In this document: positions 37,536 to 47,968 of the stretch, in pieces | How the letters are laid out: the number at the start of each line of letters is the position of its first letter | Position numbering within the stretch: the first letter of the stretch is position 1 | Source of the DNA: Tubiluchus corallicola | Lineage: Eukaryota; Priapulida; Priapulimorpha; Priapulimorphida; Tubiluchidae | Direction of reading: 5' to 3' | DNA length: 64,000 bases | Assembly: GCA_030141605.1 (NCBI GenBank) | Contig: JAQGDQ010000033.1 | Span: 62,001 to 126,000 of the forward strand | Program-made: the position numbers and the translations under genes | Notes under the pieces: generated by a model | Database searches by the model: none | Seen by the model: the letters and a program-made list of their open reading frames with translations, nothing else | What the model was told of the DNA's origin: nothing

Positions 37536-38559
37536 ATCAAATAACAATAAACCCACACAACACACTCACCTTCCCGAAGTTTGAATAAGCGTATCAATTT
37601 TACACTAACGCTTGAGTAGTATTTTGCAATATAGGTTCAGTTTTGGTCAGATATTTTCTAAGTTATTGCCCACCAGTACGTATAAACTAAACTAACTAGA
37701 CCCTGAAAGGATGATTTCTTTATTTAAGGTTTTTAATAGGATGAATAAATTACGTGCTTTTTCAAGCACCTCCCTTTGGTATATGTAATACCTCATACGC
37801 AAAAATCCTGTCATTAAATCATTTTTAGCCCCAAGCAGTTGATATTATTCTGATCAAGAAGAGTCTAATGAATTAAACGTTTGATGCTGTTATTTTTACA
37901 TATGCCAGCTACCTTTATACACTAATAATATAAATAATACTAATCATAATAATACTAATATACAGTTTTCAAGAGGACCAAACATACTATCCGCTATTTC
38001 AAACACTTTGCTAACACTTCTTGCTACAATTAAATCTAAGCTCTTCATCAATTTTAATTTGAAGCTATAGATACCCAGTTGCAGGGCAGATCTACTGGGC
38101 TATACCAACCAGTACTTAATTTAAAGCTAAATAAAAGTGAATGTGTTTGCAAAATGTGATAGGTCCCTCTGCACATGCTTTTCTCACGAGACTAATGTGC
38201 CAGACCCTGCAGCTAATTTATACTAAAATTTACAATTTATCAAAATTTACAAGTTATTTTAACAGTAATATTTTATGTTAAATATTTAAATCCATTTTCA
38301 TAAGTCTTATCATATAGCTATCGGCTACTACTCCCACTGAGCGGACTATGACACAGAGAAAATTGTTAATGGCATAACCTATTATCACAGTACATTAACG
38401 AAATAATATTTTACGCCATTTTAGATGGATTTAATAGGCCTACATATTTTCTGGCAACACACAATTTCTATTCATGAATTCTTTCATTCGTTATTAATAT
38501 CATAAAGTTTTAATTTCGACATGTATGAGCTTCAAAATTCTCATCGCGCCTCCATATTA

Positions 38560-38702
38560 GATCATGTTATCGTATGAAAATTCAACATGGTAGTCGCGGG
38601 ACATGCGCAGAATCTACTACACGTGTATGTAAACTGCCTTGGTCGAACAAAACGGCTTCTATATTATGCACGTATCTGCAATATTGTTGTGGCAAAAATA
38701 AG
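38560..38702 (+). promoter_or_regulatory. Candidate promoter and noncoding first exon of the EF-hand gene
   Basis: CpG-containing sequence with an NRF1-like CATGCGCA (38602-38609) ends in a strong donor, AAG/GTAAGTTG (exon end 38702). The next coding exon has an acceptor (TTTTATTTCAG) three bases before its ATG, so an upstream noncoding exon is required and this is the best candidate. Its 5' limit is unknown. Confidence 0.45.
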
Positions 38703-40013
38703 GTAAGTTGGAATTTATTACTCAAATTATTCGCGTGACATTAGTACAGTTGCTACATACATATATTAGGCTAAGAAATGGTATTACAGCACGCCTTCGA
38801 ATTTTTGATACTGTTATTCACACCTTTAATTCACCTATTATCGTGGTTTTCATTATTTTGTAATGTGTTTATGACAAGGTTAAAATTAACAGACCATCTA
38901 ATTTTGTTTAAAAATGTATTCTAACTATTATTTTATTTTCTCTTATGAACTTCACCTTGTAAACTTGAATAACATGTGTAAATGCTAAAAATGATTATGG
39001 CTTCACACCGTATGTTTTGATTTTGAGATGTTTTATATAAACATGAATACCACCTAACACTCGGTTTTCACCTACGATAATGTTTATTCTGTTTATAGAG
39101 TCATAGCAAAAAAAATCTCCTAATTATTGCAAAAAAAGCTATATTCAGTGTCTATGCTGCAAACCACAGAAATGCCATTATTGATTAAGCTTCCATCTTG
39201 CTGCAGTTGTTGTCATAGCGACGGCTGGTGAAGCAAGTGATGAACGACATCGCGGCAGCTCCAAATTTTGTCATTACAAATAGTAGTGGCAAAAAATTTA
39301 AAATTGTCACAGTGATTTTAAAGAAATAATTGTGTGTTTTTTCCACAAAATATAAATACAAAAGAAGTAGGAATAATTTACTGACCGGTTGTGCTTTTTG
39401 TCAACATATCAATTGCCCCTGAACATTTAATTGTTAAAAAGAACAAGATATAATTTTTTTATGCAGTTGAAAATATTAAAAACTGTCCGTTTTGGTGTCT
39501 TATTATAGTGGCCATCAAGAATTTGTTTTTGCAGCGTAAGCTCGGCAAAGTATACTATATGTACTACATTAAGTATTCAAACATTTGCTAATTCCACAGC
39601 TGTTTAATTCCCATAAAATATGACGCAGTAAGTGCATTTGTGTATAATTTAGGCTAAAACAAATATAAAGGCTATAATAAATAAAATTAATGTCATGCAG
39701 CAGTTGTTATACAGGCATATGGTAAGCCTTTTTTTAATAGATTACGCATAGTAATAGCAATATAGGGGTGAAACTTTACGCAGGGTTTTCAATTTTCAAC
39801 TGAAAAGAAATGTTTAAGCTATTACAATCACAAAAACATTTAAATTTCTGTTGTTCAAGTACTGATATCGTGAGGATTCTCGCGTTTTCTCTGCGGTTAC
39901 TTTCTCATTCTATCTTTAAAGAATCCGGTGTTACTTAGTCCTACGATTTTCACGAGGCCTTCCCTGGTTTATAGCTTGTCTAAATTTGTCAATTTAATGA
40001 TTTTATTTCAGAC
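38703..40013 (+). other. Presumed intron 1 of the EF-hand gene
   Basis: Runs from the candidate donor at 38703 to the acceptor just before 40012. AT-rich, nothing recognised. Confidence 0.45.
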
Positions 40014-40168
40014 ATGGATAGGATTACCTGGGCAAATGTTTGTAGCTTTTACGTAATATTGATACTGGCTACCTTATCGTCTTGTCACAGCCCAAAGCAA
40101 TCTCAAGAAGGTCTTAGGGGATCGCATACCAACAAATTTCGAGATAAGGAATTCGTCCAAGATCAAGA
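40014..40168 (+). CDS. MCFD2: EF-hand gene, signal-peptide exon
   Basis: The ATG lies three bases after an acceptor (ATTTCAG/AC ATG). It encodes residues 1-51 plus two bases: a short polar N-terminus, a hydrophobic stretch, SSCHS as a likely signal-peptidase region, then a charged linker ending FVQDQE. Donor GA/GTAAGCA. Confidence 0.8.
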
Positions 40169-43100
40169 GTAAGCAACTACAACGATGTTAATGCGACAGT
40201 ATGATATTATACAACTTGTTACCCGATATCGACAGAAAGCAATGCTACACACGTTTCTTTTTTTTGGTATCAACCTCCCGGGAGCGCCTGAATTCACTGA
40301 GTTTTGACACCAAAAGCACAAGAAATCACTGTCCTTCCCCCTCCGTAATAACGTTTCTATATAGCATTAATAAGTAATGGCCAAAAGGACGTTACTAAAA
40401 AGCATGATTAAAGGCAATAACAACAACAACAACAATAATAATAATAATAACAACAACAACAATAACTTCAACAGACAACGTCATAAAGCTTTTATCACCG
40501 ACTGTAAATAACAAACTACAAATACATAACATGATTATTATTACCCCACTTTTATCCTAAATACCACGCGCCAGACAGGGCAACAGCTGGTACCACTTTT
40601 AGTCTCTGGTATAACTCGCCCGCAGTATCGAACTCATGACCTCAAAAGGTGGAACACGGATGCGTTACCACTAGATTATACCTGTCTAGTTAAAAGCACA
40701 AAAGGAGGCTATTCTACACGTACAAATCTTTTAACCGCTTGAGAATTATAAGGCAGGCGTCCGCCAATATTCAAAGGATTTTGTTTTTTCTTCTTCAAAA
40801 TTTATCTGTATATAACTTTGCAACCTTTACCAGATTTTTTATTGACAAAGTCAAGCTGACATTGTCCAAAGAGCTAATAAGTGAACCACGATCAATATGC
40901 AATAATTATTAGCAAATTATGTATGCTAAATTGTATTAAAACGACTGTTATCGTTTGCGTGAAAGTGGCATTTAATAACAAAACATATTAAAAACTTTTC
41001 ATTTATTGGTGCGATATTTGTGTCACTCATTACTAGGAACTTCCTTGATTCTACCAGAAGCTTTGAAGACTCATTTTAAAATTTTATTTAAAGCTACATC
41101 TGTACGGTGTGCATCTTGCATATCCTTCAAAACTTGCGCGGTTACAGTATCACCACAGTTTGATGTCGTCCTTAACAAAGTCGTCCAAAAAATTATACTC
41201 ACATACGGTTAGGTTAAAACTTTATTTATTATCTGCAGGCATGTAAAAGAACATTTGAAAGATTTTGCAAGCATAGATGAAAAGGACATGACGCCTGAAC
41301 AACTGGAGTTTCACTATTTTAAGTAAGTTGCCAGATAGATGACGATATATGATTATAAGTTCAAGCTAGATTTCGATTTTCTCCTAAAATATGTTTAATT
41401 TAATAACATAAAATTTCGATTGCTTTACCTCTTATCACGTCTAGGCATTCAAGTGACTAGAAAAAATTTAAATGTCAGGGCGTAAAGCAACTGCTGTGTT
41501 TTTATTATTCAAAACTTCTTTTATCTTCAATACTACCTAACACTGTCAGCTAGACATGGTTACCGAATTTCTTTTTGTAGATATACACTACTGTTAAATA
41601 TATGGAAACTAAGTGACGCTTTGAAGAGTGATTTTAAAATTTTAAAACATGTACGCACTTTTCCGCAGTTTGTATTCTGCAGTAATACAGAGAGTGCTAT
41701 CTATTAAGCACTAAGTTAAACTTTCCGCGCTGAAGCTTGCCAATCACGTATGCAGTGACTGTGCATAAAATAATAATATACAATATTTAATAATATTTAT
41801 TTATTTATTATTATTATTAGTTAAAATATTAACAGGCTGCACGACTTTGATAATAACACGAAGCTAGACGGTTTGGAAATCTTAGCAGCACTGACGCACG
41901 CGCTCCCATATGACGAGTTGGAAAATGAAATAGACCCCGAGAAGCGGGCAAAGAATGCCCAAGAACGGCTCAATATTTACACAGGTTTGTCATAACCGTG
42001 ACGTAGCGTTTTCATTTTGTTTCTCACCTGTAGAATCAATATTTTTCCGAAAATAGTTACTGGCACATAAACGTTTAGAAAACACACCTTATTAATATCT
42101 GACAATTAATTTTGTTGCACCTGCGAAATACATTATTTTACTTTCTTGCAACAGTGTTAATATCCAAAATAATCACTAACAGCCTTTAACTCTATTATAC
42201 TTCAAAAACAGCAAGTAAATAAGCAAGATAAGGAAATAAAACCCAATTGTAATATTTATACATCGACATCGAAAAGTGCAAAAATTATTTTTACTCAAAT
42301 CCCTTTCGTATGTATTATTTCGATGATTTTTTTATTCTTTCTTCGAATTTTCAACATGCACTTTTGCTCTACCAACTTTACGAGAAAACAAGCGAAAAGT
42401 GGCAATAGTAAACAGGCTCAAGCCTGGCCCTCAAAATACCGAGTAGCAAACCCGGAAAGCAAAATCCGGGATTTTGTCTTCTTCTGGTGCTGCTGCTCTA
42501 AGCTTCTATTGGCTGAACCTCTATTCTTTATTATAGAGCACTCCACTAGCTGCTTCCTCTCTGAAGCTAAAGTTTTGTAATTTTGTATTTTCTAGTTTTG
42601 CATCAACGTAGAAACATTTTAAATATTTCTTTTCGTACGTTAGCAAAATTCTCCTATATGAAGTTTGAAGATGTTTGATTTTGAAAAATTATTTTATTTT
42701 GATTTAAATTTATTTCAAGCCAGAGGCTCATGTCGACAAAACGATAAAATCTTAAAAATTTACAGAATATACAATTAAAACTAAAACCTAAAATAAAATA
42801 CACATTAAAGTAACGAGATTAGTTTAAAGCAAAGTTACTAAATTTTGACTATGCCGAAATTTCCGCCTTGCAGAGGCGTATTCCTCTGATATATATATTC
42901 ATCTGTTATAGGAGATGCAACGATTAATTCAGTCTTATGCATGTACAGGTTGGGTAGATGCAATTCTTGAGCAAGACGATATAGACCGCGATGGCATGCT
43001 TAATTACGTAGAGTATGTCACAACCAGACGCAGACTGAATGTACTAAAAGATTAAATGAAACGGGTATAACTGTAAATTCATGGCAAACGTTGCAGCTAT

Positions 43101-44623
43101 CCATGGCTAATTTCTGCACAGGTGGTGGGAAAATATCGTTTCATGTTACTAATACTGGCGGTGCACTAACATTATGTAGCAATATCTGATAACATGAATG
43201 TTCAGCGTTCACTCTGCCCACATTGTTTCATATAAATTGCTCTCACGAATGTCTCTATTAGTAAAGGCTGGACATGAGATAAAGCGTATTAAACTATAAT
43301 TATGGTGGCAATATGTTGTGTGGCATCTTTAGTTTTATGTACAAAGTAATGTGAAGCTTCAGATTTGAAGGTTTGGGGCGTTGTGAATGGTGATGATGCC
43401 TAGCAGACTTTAGGTGGCTAATAAAACAGAATTTATAACTTTGTAGCTTTATATTTATCTCTATACATATGTACAGATAAATAGTAGTTTGTGATAGCAT
43501 GTGTGCAGTCTAGGGTTGCCAACCTGCCATGAACCAAAGTAAAGAGCTAGGGCGCCTGCAAGCTCCCCCAGAGGGCCTGGAAACCAAACATTTCCTGCAT
43601 TTTATGGGGTCTTTTACAGAAACTAAAATCAAGAAATTCAAACTAGAAGCTAGTACAAATTCTTGATTTTAGACTCCAAAAAGCCCTAACAGTCTAAAAC
43701 TCACAAAAGTGCCCATCAATTTTTGGAATTTCTTCCCAATCACATTTTTTATGTTTTCTGATTTTTCTGAGATTGATTTAGTAACCAAATTATTAAGCAC
43801 TTTATGTCATATAAATTAAAGCTAAAGCTGAAAAATAACTTTGCATAATTTGCCGCTACAGCAAAAATTGGCGAAAAATGTAGACGGGGTGAAATGATGA
43901 AGCCATGCAACTAATTAAACTTAATTTACTAAGTTTCCTGTTATACCTTAGTTAACACAAACTCCGTTGTTTTTGGCTTAACCTTTTGCAAAGTTACAAT
44001 AGTATACAAGTCGTATTTCCACTTTCTTCCACTTAAATTTCAATGGAATTGGTGGCAACCCTACTTCAGTCGCTTTCATACGCTTTGTTATCTTATGTGC
44101 CTTCTAGACTTTCAAAATAATTTCATATCTCTGAATTTAGATATATATTAAAATGTTGTTTTGAGCAGTAATTTGAAGTATAGTTTATACGATGTGCCTC
44201 AGTGAGACGACTTATTAACATAAGCCGCAATAGTTACTAGCGATAAACCTGATATTTACTGAACAGGCCAACTTTTATTGAGAATTAACAATGGAAGTAT
44301 TAATGAATATTCTACCAGTACATTACCTTATTTAAGGAATATTCTGCCAGTACATTATATTATTTGTTTTTTAGTTTTATAATAATATTAATGAACAACA
44401 ATCCTATACGTATAGGCAACTATATTGCCCAGCCAGGACTGTAAAAATTTGTTAAATTACAATAAAATTATTATTTTAATTGACAGATCTCATCGACAAA
44501 GTGTTAGAAGAAGATGACTACGATGGTGACGGGTACCTAACGTATTTGGAATATGTATTAGCCAGACGACGTGAGGAAGCAGAGGAACAAAGAAATGAGA
44601 AGAAAAAATCTATGGGGAGGTAA
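40014..44623 (+). CDS. MCFD2: MCFD2/CGREF1-like secreted EF-hand protein with alternative last exons
   Basis: Small calcium-binding protein of the secretory pathway. Shared coding exons are 40014-40168, 41239-41322 and 41836-41984. The last exon is either 42949-43055 (164 residues) or 44487-44623 (174 residues). Residues 1 to about 25 are a signal peptide with the hydrophobic core FYVILILATL. HVKEHLKDF and MTPEQLEFHYFK lead into EF-hand loop 1 at 83-94 (DFDNNTKLDGLE). Loop 2 spans 140-151 in either isoform. HYFKLHDFD and LDGLE match MCFD2, the cargo-receptor partner of LMAN1 in ER export, and CGREF1 almost equally. Human MCFD2 is 146 residues. All junctions are GT-AG and phase-consistent. No KDEL-type ER-retention tail is seen. 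Family certain; orthology open. Confidence 0.85.
40415..40466. repeat. (AAC)n/(AAT)n microsatellite
   Basis: AAC units, then AAT units, then AAC units again. Confidence 0.9.
40625..40678 (-). repeat. tRNA-derived SINE head
   Basis: On the minus strand TAATCTAGTGG (40678-40668) is a one-mismatch A box followed by TAACGCATCCG. GAGTTCGATAC (40635-40625) is B-box-like and lies 32 nt on. It is a different sequence type from the 34-35 kb copies and could be a tRNA pseudogene, but the stems do not pair well. Confidence 0.5.
41239..41322 (+). CDS. MCFD2: EF-hand gene, helix exon
   Basis: An 84-nt exon, phase 2 at both ends. It encodes HVKEHLKDF ... MTPEQLEFHYF, the helical lead-in to EF-hand 1 that is diagnostic for MCFD2/CGREF1. 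Acceptor ATCTGCAG, donor AA/GTAAGT. Confidence 0.88.
41836..41984 (+). CDS. MCFD2: EF-hand gene, first EF-hand exon
   Basis: Begins by completing Lys80, then LHDFDNNTKLDGLEIL with Asp at loop positions 1, 3 and 9 and Glu at 12, all compatible with calcium binding. A charged linker (EKRAKNAQERLNIYT) follows. Donor ACAG/GTTTGT leaves one base, the phase accepted by both last exons. Confidence 0.88.
41985..42948 (+). other. Intron before alternative last exon A
   Basis: GT-AG intron, 964 nt. It contains a short hairpin-forming stretch (cccggaaagcaaaatccggg, near 42451-42470) and no recognised element. Confidence 0.8.
42949..43055 (+). CDS. MCFD2: EF-hand gene, alternative last exon A
   Basis: Acceptor ATGTACAG. 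It encodes WVDAILEQ and EF-hand loop 2 DIDRDGMLNYVE, then TTRRRLNVLKD and TAA (43053-43055). With Asp at 1, 3 and 5 and Glu at 12, the loop looks functional. A polyadenylation signal AATAAA lies at 43420-43425, inside a MITE-like element. Confidence 0.8.
43511..44063. mobile_element. MITE-like element between the two alternative last exons
   Basis: Inverted ends TAGGGTTGCCAACC (left) and GGTGGCAACCCTA (right), flanked by or including TA at 43511-43512 and 44062-44063. No transposase is present. Inside is a perfect 13-bp inverted repeat, CTAAAATCAAGAA / TTCTTGATTTTAG (43623-43635 and 43660-43672), enclosing a smaller ACTAG/CTAGT stem. A non-autonomous DNA transposon is likely; the superfamily is not assignable. 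Confidence 0.5.
44305..44368. repeat. 33-bp tandem duplication upstream of last exon B
   Basis: gaatattctaccagtacatta at 44305 and gaatattctgccagtacatta at 44338, each followed by a TTATTT-like tail. Confidence 0.75.
44487..44623 (+). CDS. MCFD2: EF-hand gene, alternative last exon B
   Basis: Acceptor AATTGACAG, same entry phase as exon A. It encodes LIDKVLEE, loop DYDGDGYLTYLE and LARRR, then an Arg/Glu/Lys-rich tail (EEAEEQRNEKKKSMGR) before TAA (44621-44623). About 16 of 29 aligned residues match exon A, so the two arose by duplication. A variant signal ATTAAA lies near 44697. Transcript use is inferred. Confidence 0.8.
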
Positions 44624-45499
44624 CACATACGAATCTGCGTAGGTATACTGTGAAAATAGTAATATTTAAAGAAATGAATTTACATTACATTTATTAATTA
44701 AAAAATATTCAAGGGCATGGAAATGTATTGTAAAATAGTGAAAGAAACACTATGACAAAGTATGACCATGTGACAAGGACACAACGACACATGTATCTTA
44801 CTAACATGTACATGAAAGACATTTCGTATATGTTAATAAGACACATATGTATGGAAAATGGAAAGTCACTTCAATAACCAGATAACCACTGAAAAATGAT
44901 GGCTTTAGTATGATGCATCACGTTTAAGCTCACACATACGAAATTATTCAACCGACTGCCTACTTTCGACTTGGTCATGATTATATTCAATTTTGACTTA
45001 GGCAGCTCTTAATTTTGAAAATATCCAAAATATATAGTCATATCAATCCACCTGTAATATTTTATTACTAAACAATGTATTGTTATGTATGTAAGTATGT
45101 ATGTCTACTTGCCACATTCGAGTCTATTGAAGTACATAAGCTTATACATTTGTCACCATGTTCACTTGCATGTATCATTATGCAAAAGTCACATTTTTAT
45201 GCCACTTTTATTTTGTCTAATCCATCAAATTTTGGTTATACTTATTTTTAATATGCTCGATTTCCGGATGTCACACTAGATGTGCTTATTTCCCTTCTCG
45301 GTGTTCAATTTCCACATTTTCACATCAACTTCACGAAGATTTATAGTCTGTGTTTCTAATATGTAGAGAGAGAATTTATTTAAACAGGTTTTTGTAAATT
45401 TAATTCTGCAAATTTAAATGACAAAGACATAGTTTGCAGATCTTTTATATTTACCAATACATGACAATTTTTTATTTAATTATGTTTACGATGTACTTT

Positions 45500-45549
45500 T
45501 TCGATCAGTCTACACATGAATATATTCGATCAGTCTAAACATGAATATA
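45500..45549. repeat. 25-bp tandem duplication
   Basis: Two copies of ttcgatcagtctacacatga plus five more bases, differing at one position (tacac versus taaac). Confidence 0.9.
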
Positions 45550-47473
45550 ACAACTATAAATTTGAATGTGCTTATTAAAATCATAGCAAGAAAATCTAGA
45601 AACATTGGGCTCCATGCGGCCAACTGGTAGTGCAAACAAATATCAGCCACAATTTGGCAGAAGACAGTATACATTCTACAGCATTCATTACATGTTACGT
45701 TACTTCCCAATCATAATCTTTTTATATGAATTGCAATGCAAAAAAAACACATATAAAAACTTATCTTTAAAAAAATAAGTCTGTTAACATATCGTCTACT
45801 ATATTGAACGGAAATTTACCCTACAAAGTCATACGAGTCGCGACAGTTCTGCAAATAATGCTGACAGATGCACAAAAAATATGTTCACTGTGCTCAAATC
45901 AGTTTTGAAAAAAGATACTTTGTGCGGACTGACTTCGAATCAATCAGTGAAGAAATGTTTGTAGTTCGCTTTGTAATGAGGACTATTGTGTTCATTCATT
46001 GAGAATCGGCATGAGGGGTTCTCTAGTGACCAACAACCCTTTCTCATACAAACCAATGGCTAAATTCATCTGAAATGAAGAAGAATAGAAGCTTAAAACA
46101 AGAATGCTTGCTTACTGAAACCCAAAGAGATATTGGTACTTTGAAAGAATGCTGGAAAACGAGCTCGAGAAGGTGAAGAGGCTGAAAATAAATATACAGT
46201 TTGTTACCACTAAGGCTCTTTCAAGTGTTTAACTCTCTTTATGGAAAACAGCAGAATCTGCTGACCAAAAGTTGATTACAATAAAAAAGGTTATCCGAGA
46301 TTTTGCTTACTCCTAATGAATGTTTAATTACTATGTAACAGGTTTGGACACAGCTTCAGAAATTACTAGGCTGGGACAATTGCAGGACATAAACTAGCAA
46401 TTTTAATAATAATATTTTAATAAGCAATCATTTCGCTTGAAAAACGCATGTTAGTGAACCTGCATATTGTCACCAATTTCCTGTTACGTAGTACAGTAAT
46501 ATTAAAATGAATATTTAATTACCAGTAAAGAGAATTAAACCTTTATTAACTGAAAGCCTTCATTAACTATAAAATTAAAACTAAAGCTAACTGAAACGTT
46601 ACTGTACTGCCTCAGCAAATGGTAATTAATTATCCTTATAATCGTATAAATTTATAACTTTTTTGACAATATTTTTGTTAATAAGTAAATAATTCTGAAA
46701 TTAGTAATAAATTTAGAAAGCTAATAAGTTTGTAAAGTTAGCTGCATATCTGCTACCAATTTTCCAAGTTGAAGTTCAATAAACTTAATCTTAGCACTAT
46801 AAAACAATGACAAAATACAGGCTGTAGCTGTTATTTTAAGCAGTTTCTTTTAGGTAACATTTGGTGTTGGCATACTATCATTAAAAACCATCACAAAGCA
46901 TACCATATCAAATGAGATTCGTTCACAAACTGCCACAAATGGCCAACATACTCTTGCAGTTACTCTGGCAAATATGACATGGTAATTTTATAAAGGAGCA
47001 CAAAAACCTGTAAATTTGAGTTATTCAATTTATGGCTACAGACACATTTCAGACAGTTTACACAGTGCTATCGGCGATTCAGTGAGGTCAATTAGGAAAT
47101 ATTCGGCATCAACAGACCTGTGTGCGATTAATTTAGCTACTTAGTGGAAGAAATAGCTTTATCGATAACTTGCACATTGGGAACGAATGACCACCATTAG
47201 AAGCCGAGTTTGGAGCTGAAGAAATCGCTGGGCCGGGATAATTCAATCTCGCTCGTAATCAAGATGGCATAATGGTTCGGTGAGCAAGTAACTACGTTAA
47301 TGCTAGACTCATGCACGCAATTACGAGACAACTGCATGGATCACCTCCAGAGACTGACTAGCAAATAACCACCCTTTGCACACCCCTCCTGTGGGCATCC
47401 ATTGACCAACATGTAAGACAGCACTCTAAAGATGGTAGGAAGGATTTCAGAAAAAACAAAACGACACTATGTA

Positions 47474-47575
47474 TGATGACGATGGCAAAGATGATGACAG
47501 CGGTGGTGGTAAAGATGATGATGATGATGATGACAGTGATGATAAAAAGGTTAATGGCAATGATAATAATAATCA
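47474..47575. repeat. (GATGAY)n low-complexity tract
   Basis: GAT/GAC-rich tract with several pure GATGAT runs. Open frames across it (poly-Ile on the minus strand) are artefacts. Confidence 0.8.
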
Positions 47576-47910
47576 CAGAAATAACTTCACTTCATTTTAT
47601 TTACTTTAACACTTTTTAATACACAATGAATGACAGCACTTGAATAATGAAACCCAAAGACAAATTCAAGTGCTAGCGTGGATTACATCCCAGTTAACTA
47701 TACACTTTCTTTGCAGTTATCCAATGAATACAAAATCTGAAAACATAAGCAAAAGATTTCAAATGCATAATTTAATTTGAAAAAAATAAAAACCAGTGTG
47801 ATAAAAAATGTCTATTCTAAGAAAATTAATTTACATGTCATTTAATAATAGGAAAGAATGAAGTGATAACCCCAACGATGATGTTGATGATAACAACGAT
47901 CATAGAAAAA

Positions 47911-47968
47911 TGTATTAAAATGACTAGATTATAATAAAATGCATTAAAATGAATAGATTATAATCAAT
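47911..47968. repeat. 29-bp tandem duplication
   Basis: Two adjacent copies beginning tgtattaaaatgactagatt and tgcattaaaatgaatagatt. Confidence 0.85.

Larger units (their letters stand above)
25291..38559. other. Intergenic region between the homeobox gene and the EF-hand gene
   Basis: About 13 kb with no recognisable protein-coding exon. It holds a GC-rich island, CRE and homeodomain-site clusters, four SINE-like copies, a LINE 3' end and a hairpin, all listed separately. The 148-codon open frame at 32797-33243 begins with GTG and shows no domain. Confidence 0.6.
40169..41238 (+). other. Intron of the EF-hand gene with repeats
   Basis: Contains an (AAC/AAT)n run and a SINE-like copy (both listed separately). 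No coding exon is seen. Confidence 0.8.

Noticed and set aside
28966-40678. Functional tRNA genes at the A-box/B-box matches
   Set aside because: None forms a convincing cloverleaf with paired acceptor stem. Several share SINE-specific spacer sequence.
47358-47576. 72-codon poly-Ile-rich minus-strand frame
   Set aside because: Produced by the GAT/GAC low-complexity tract.
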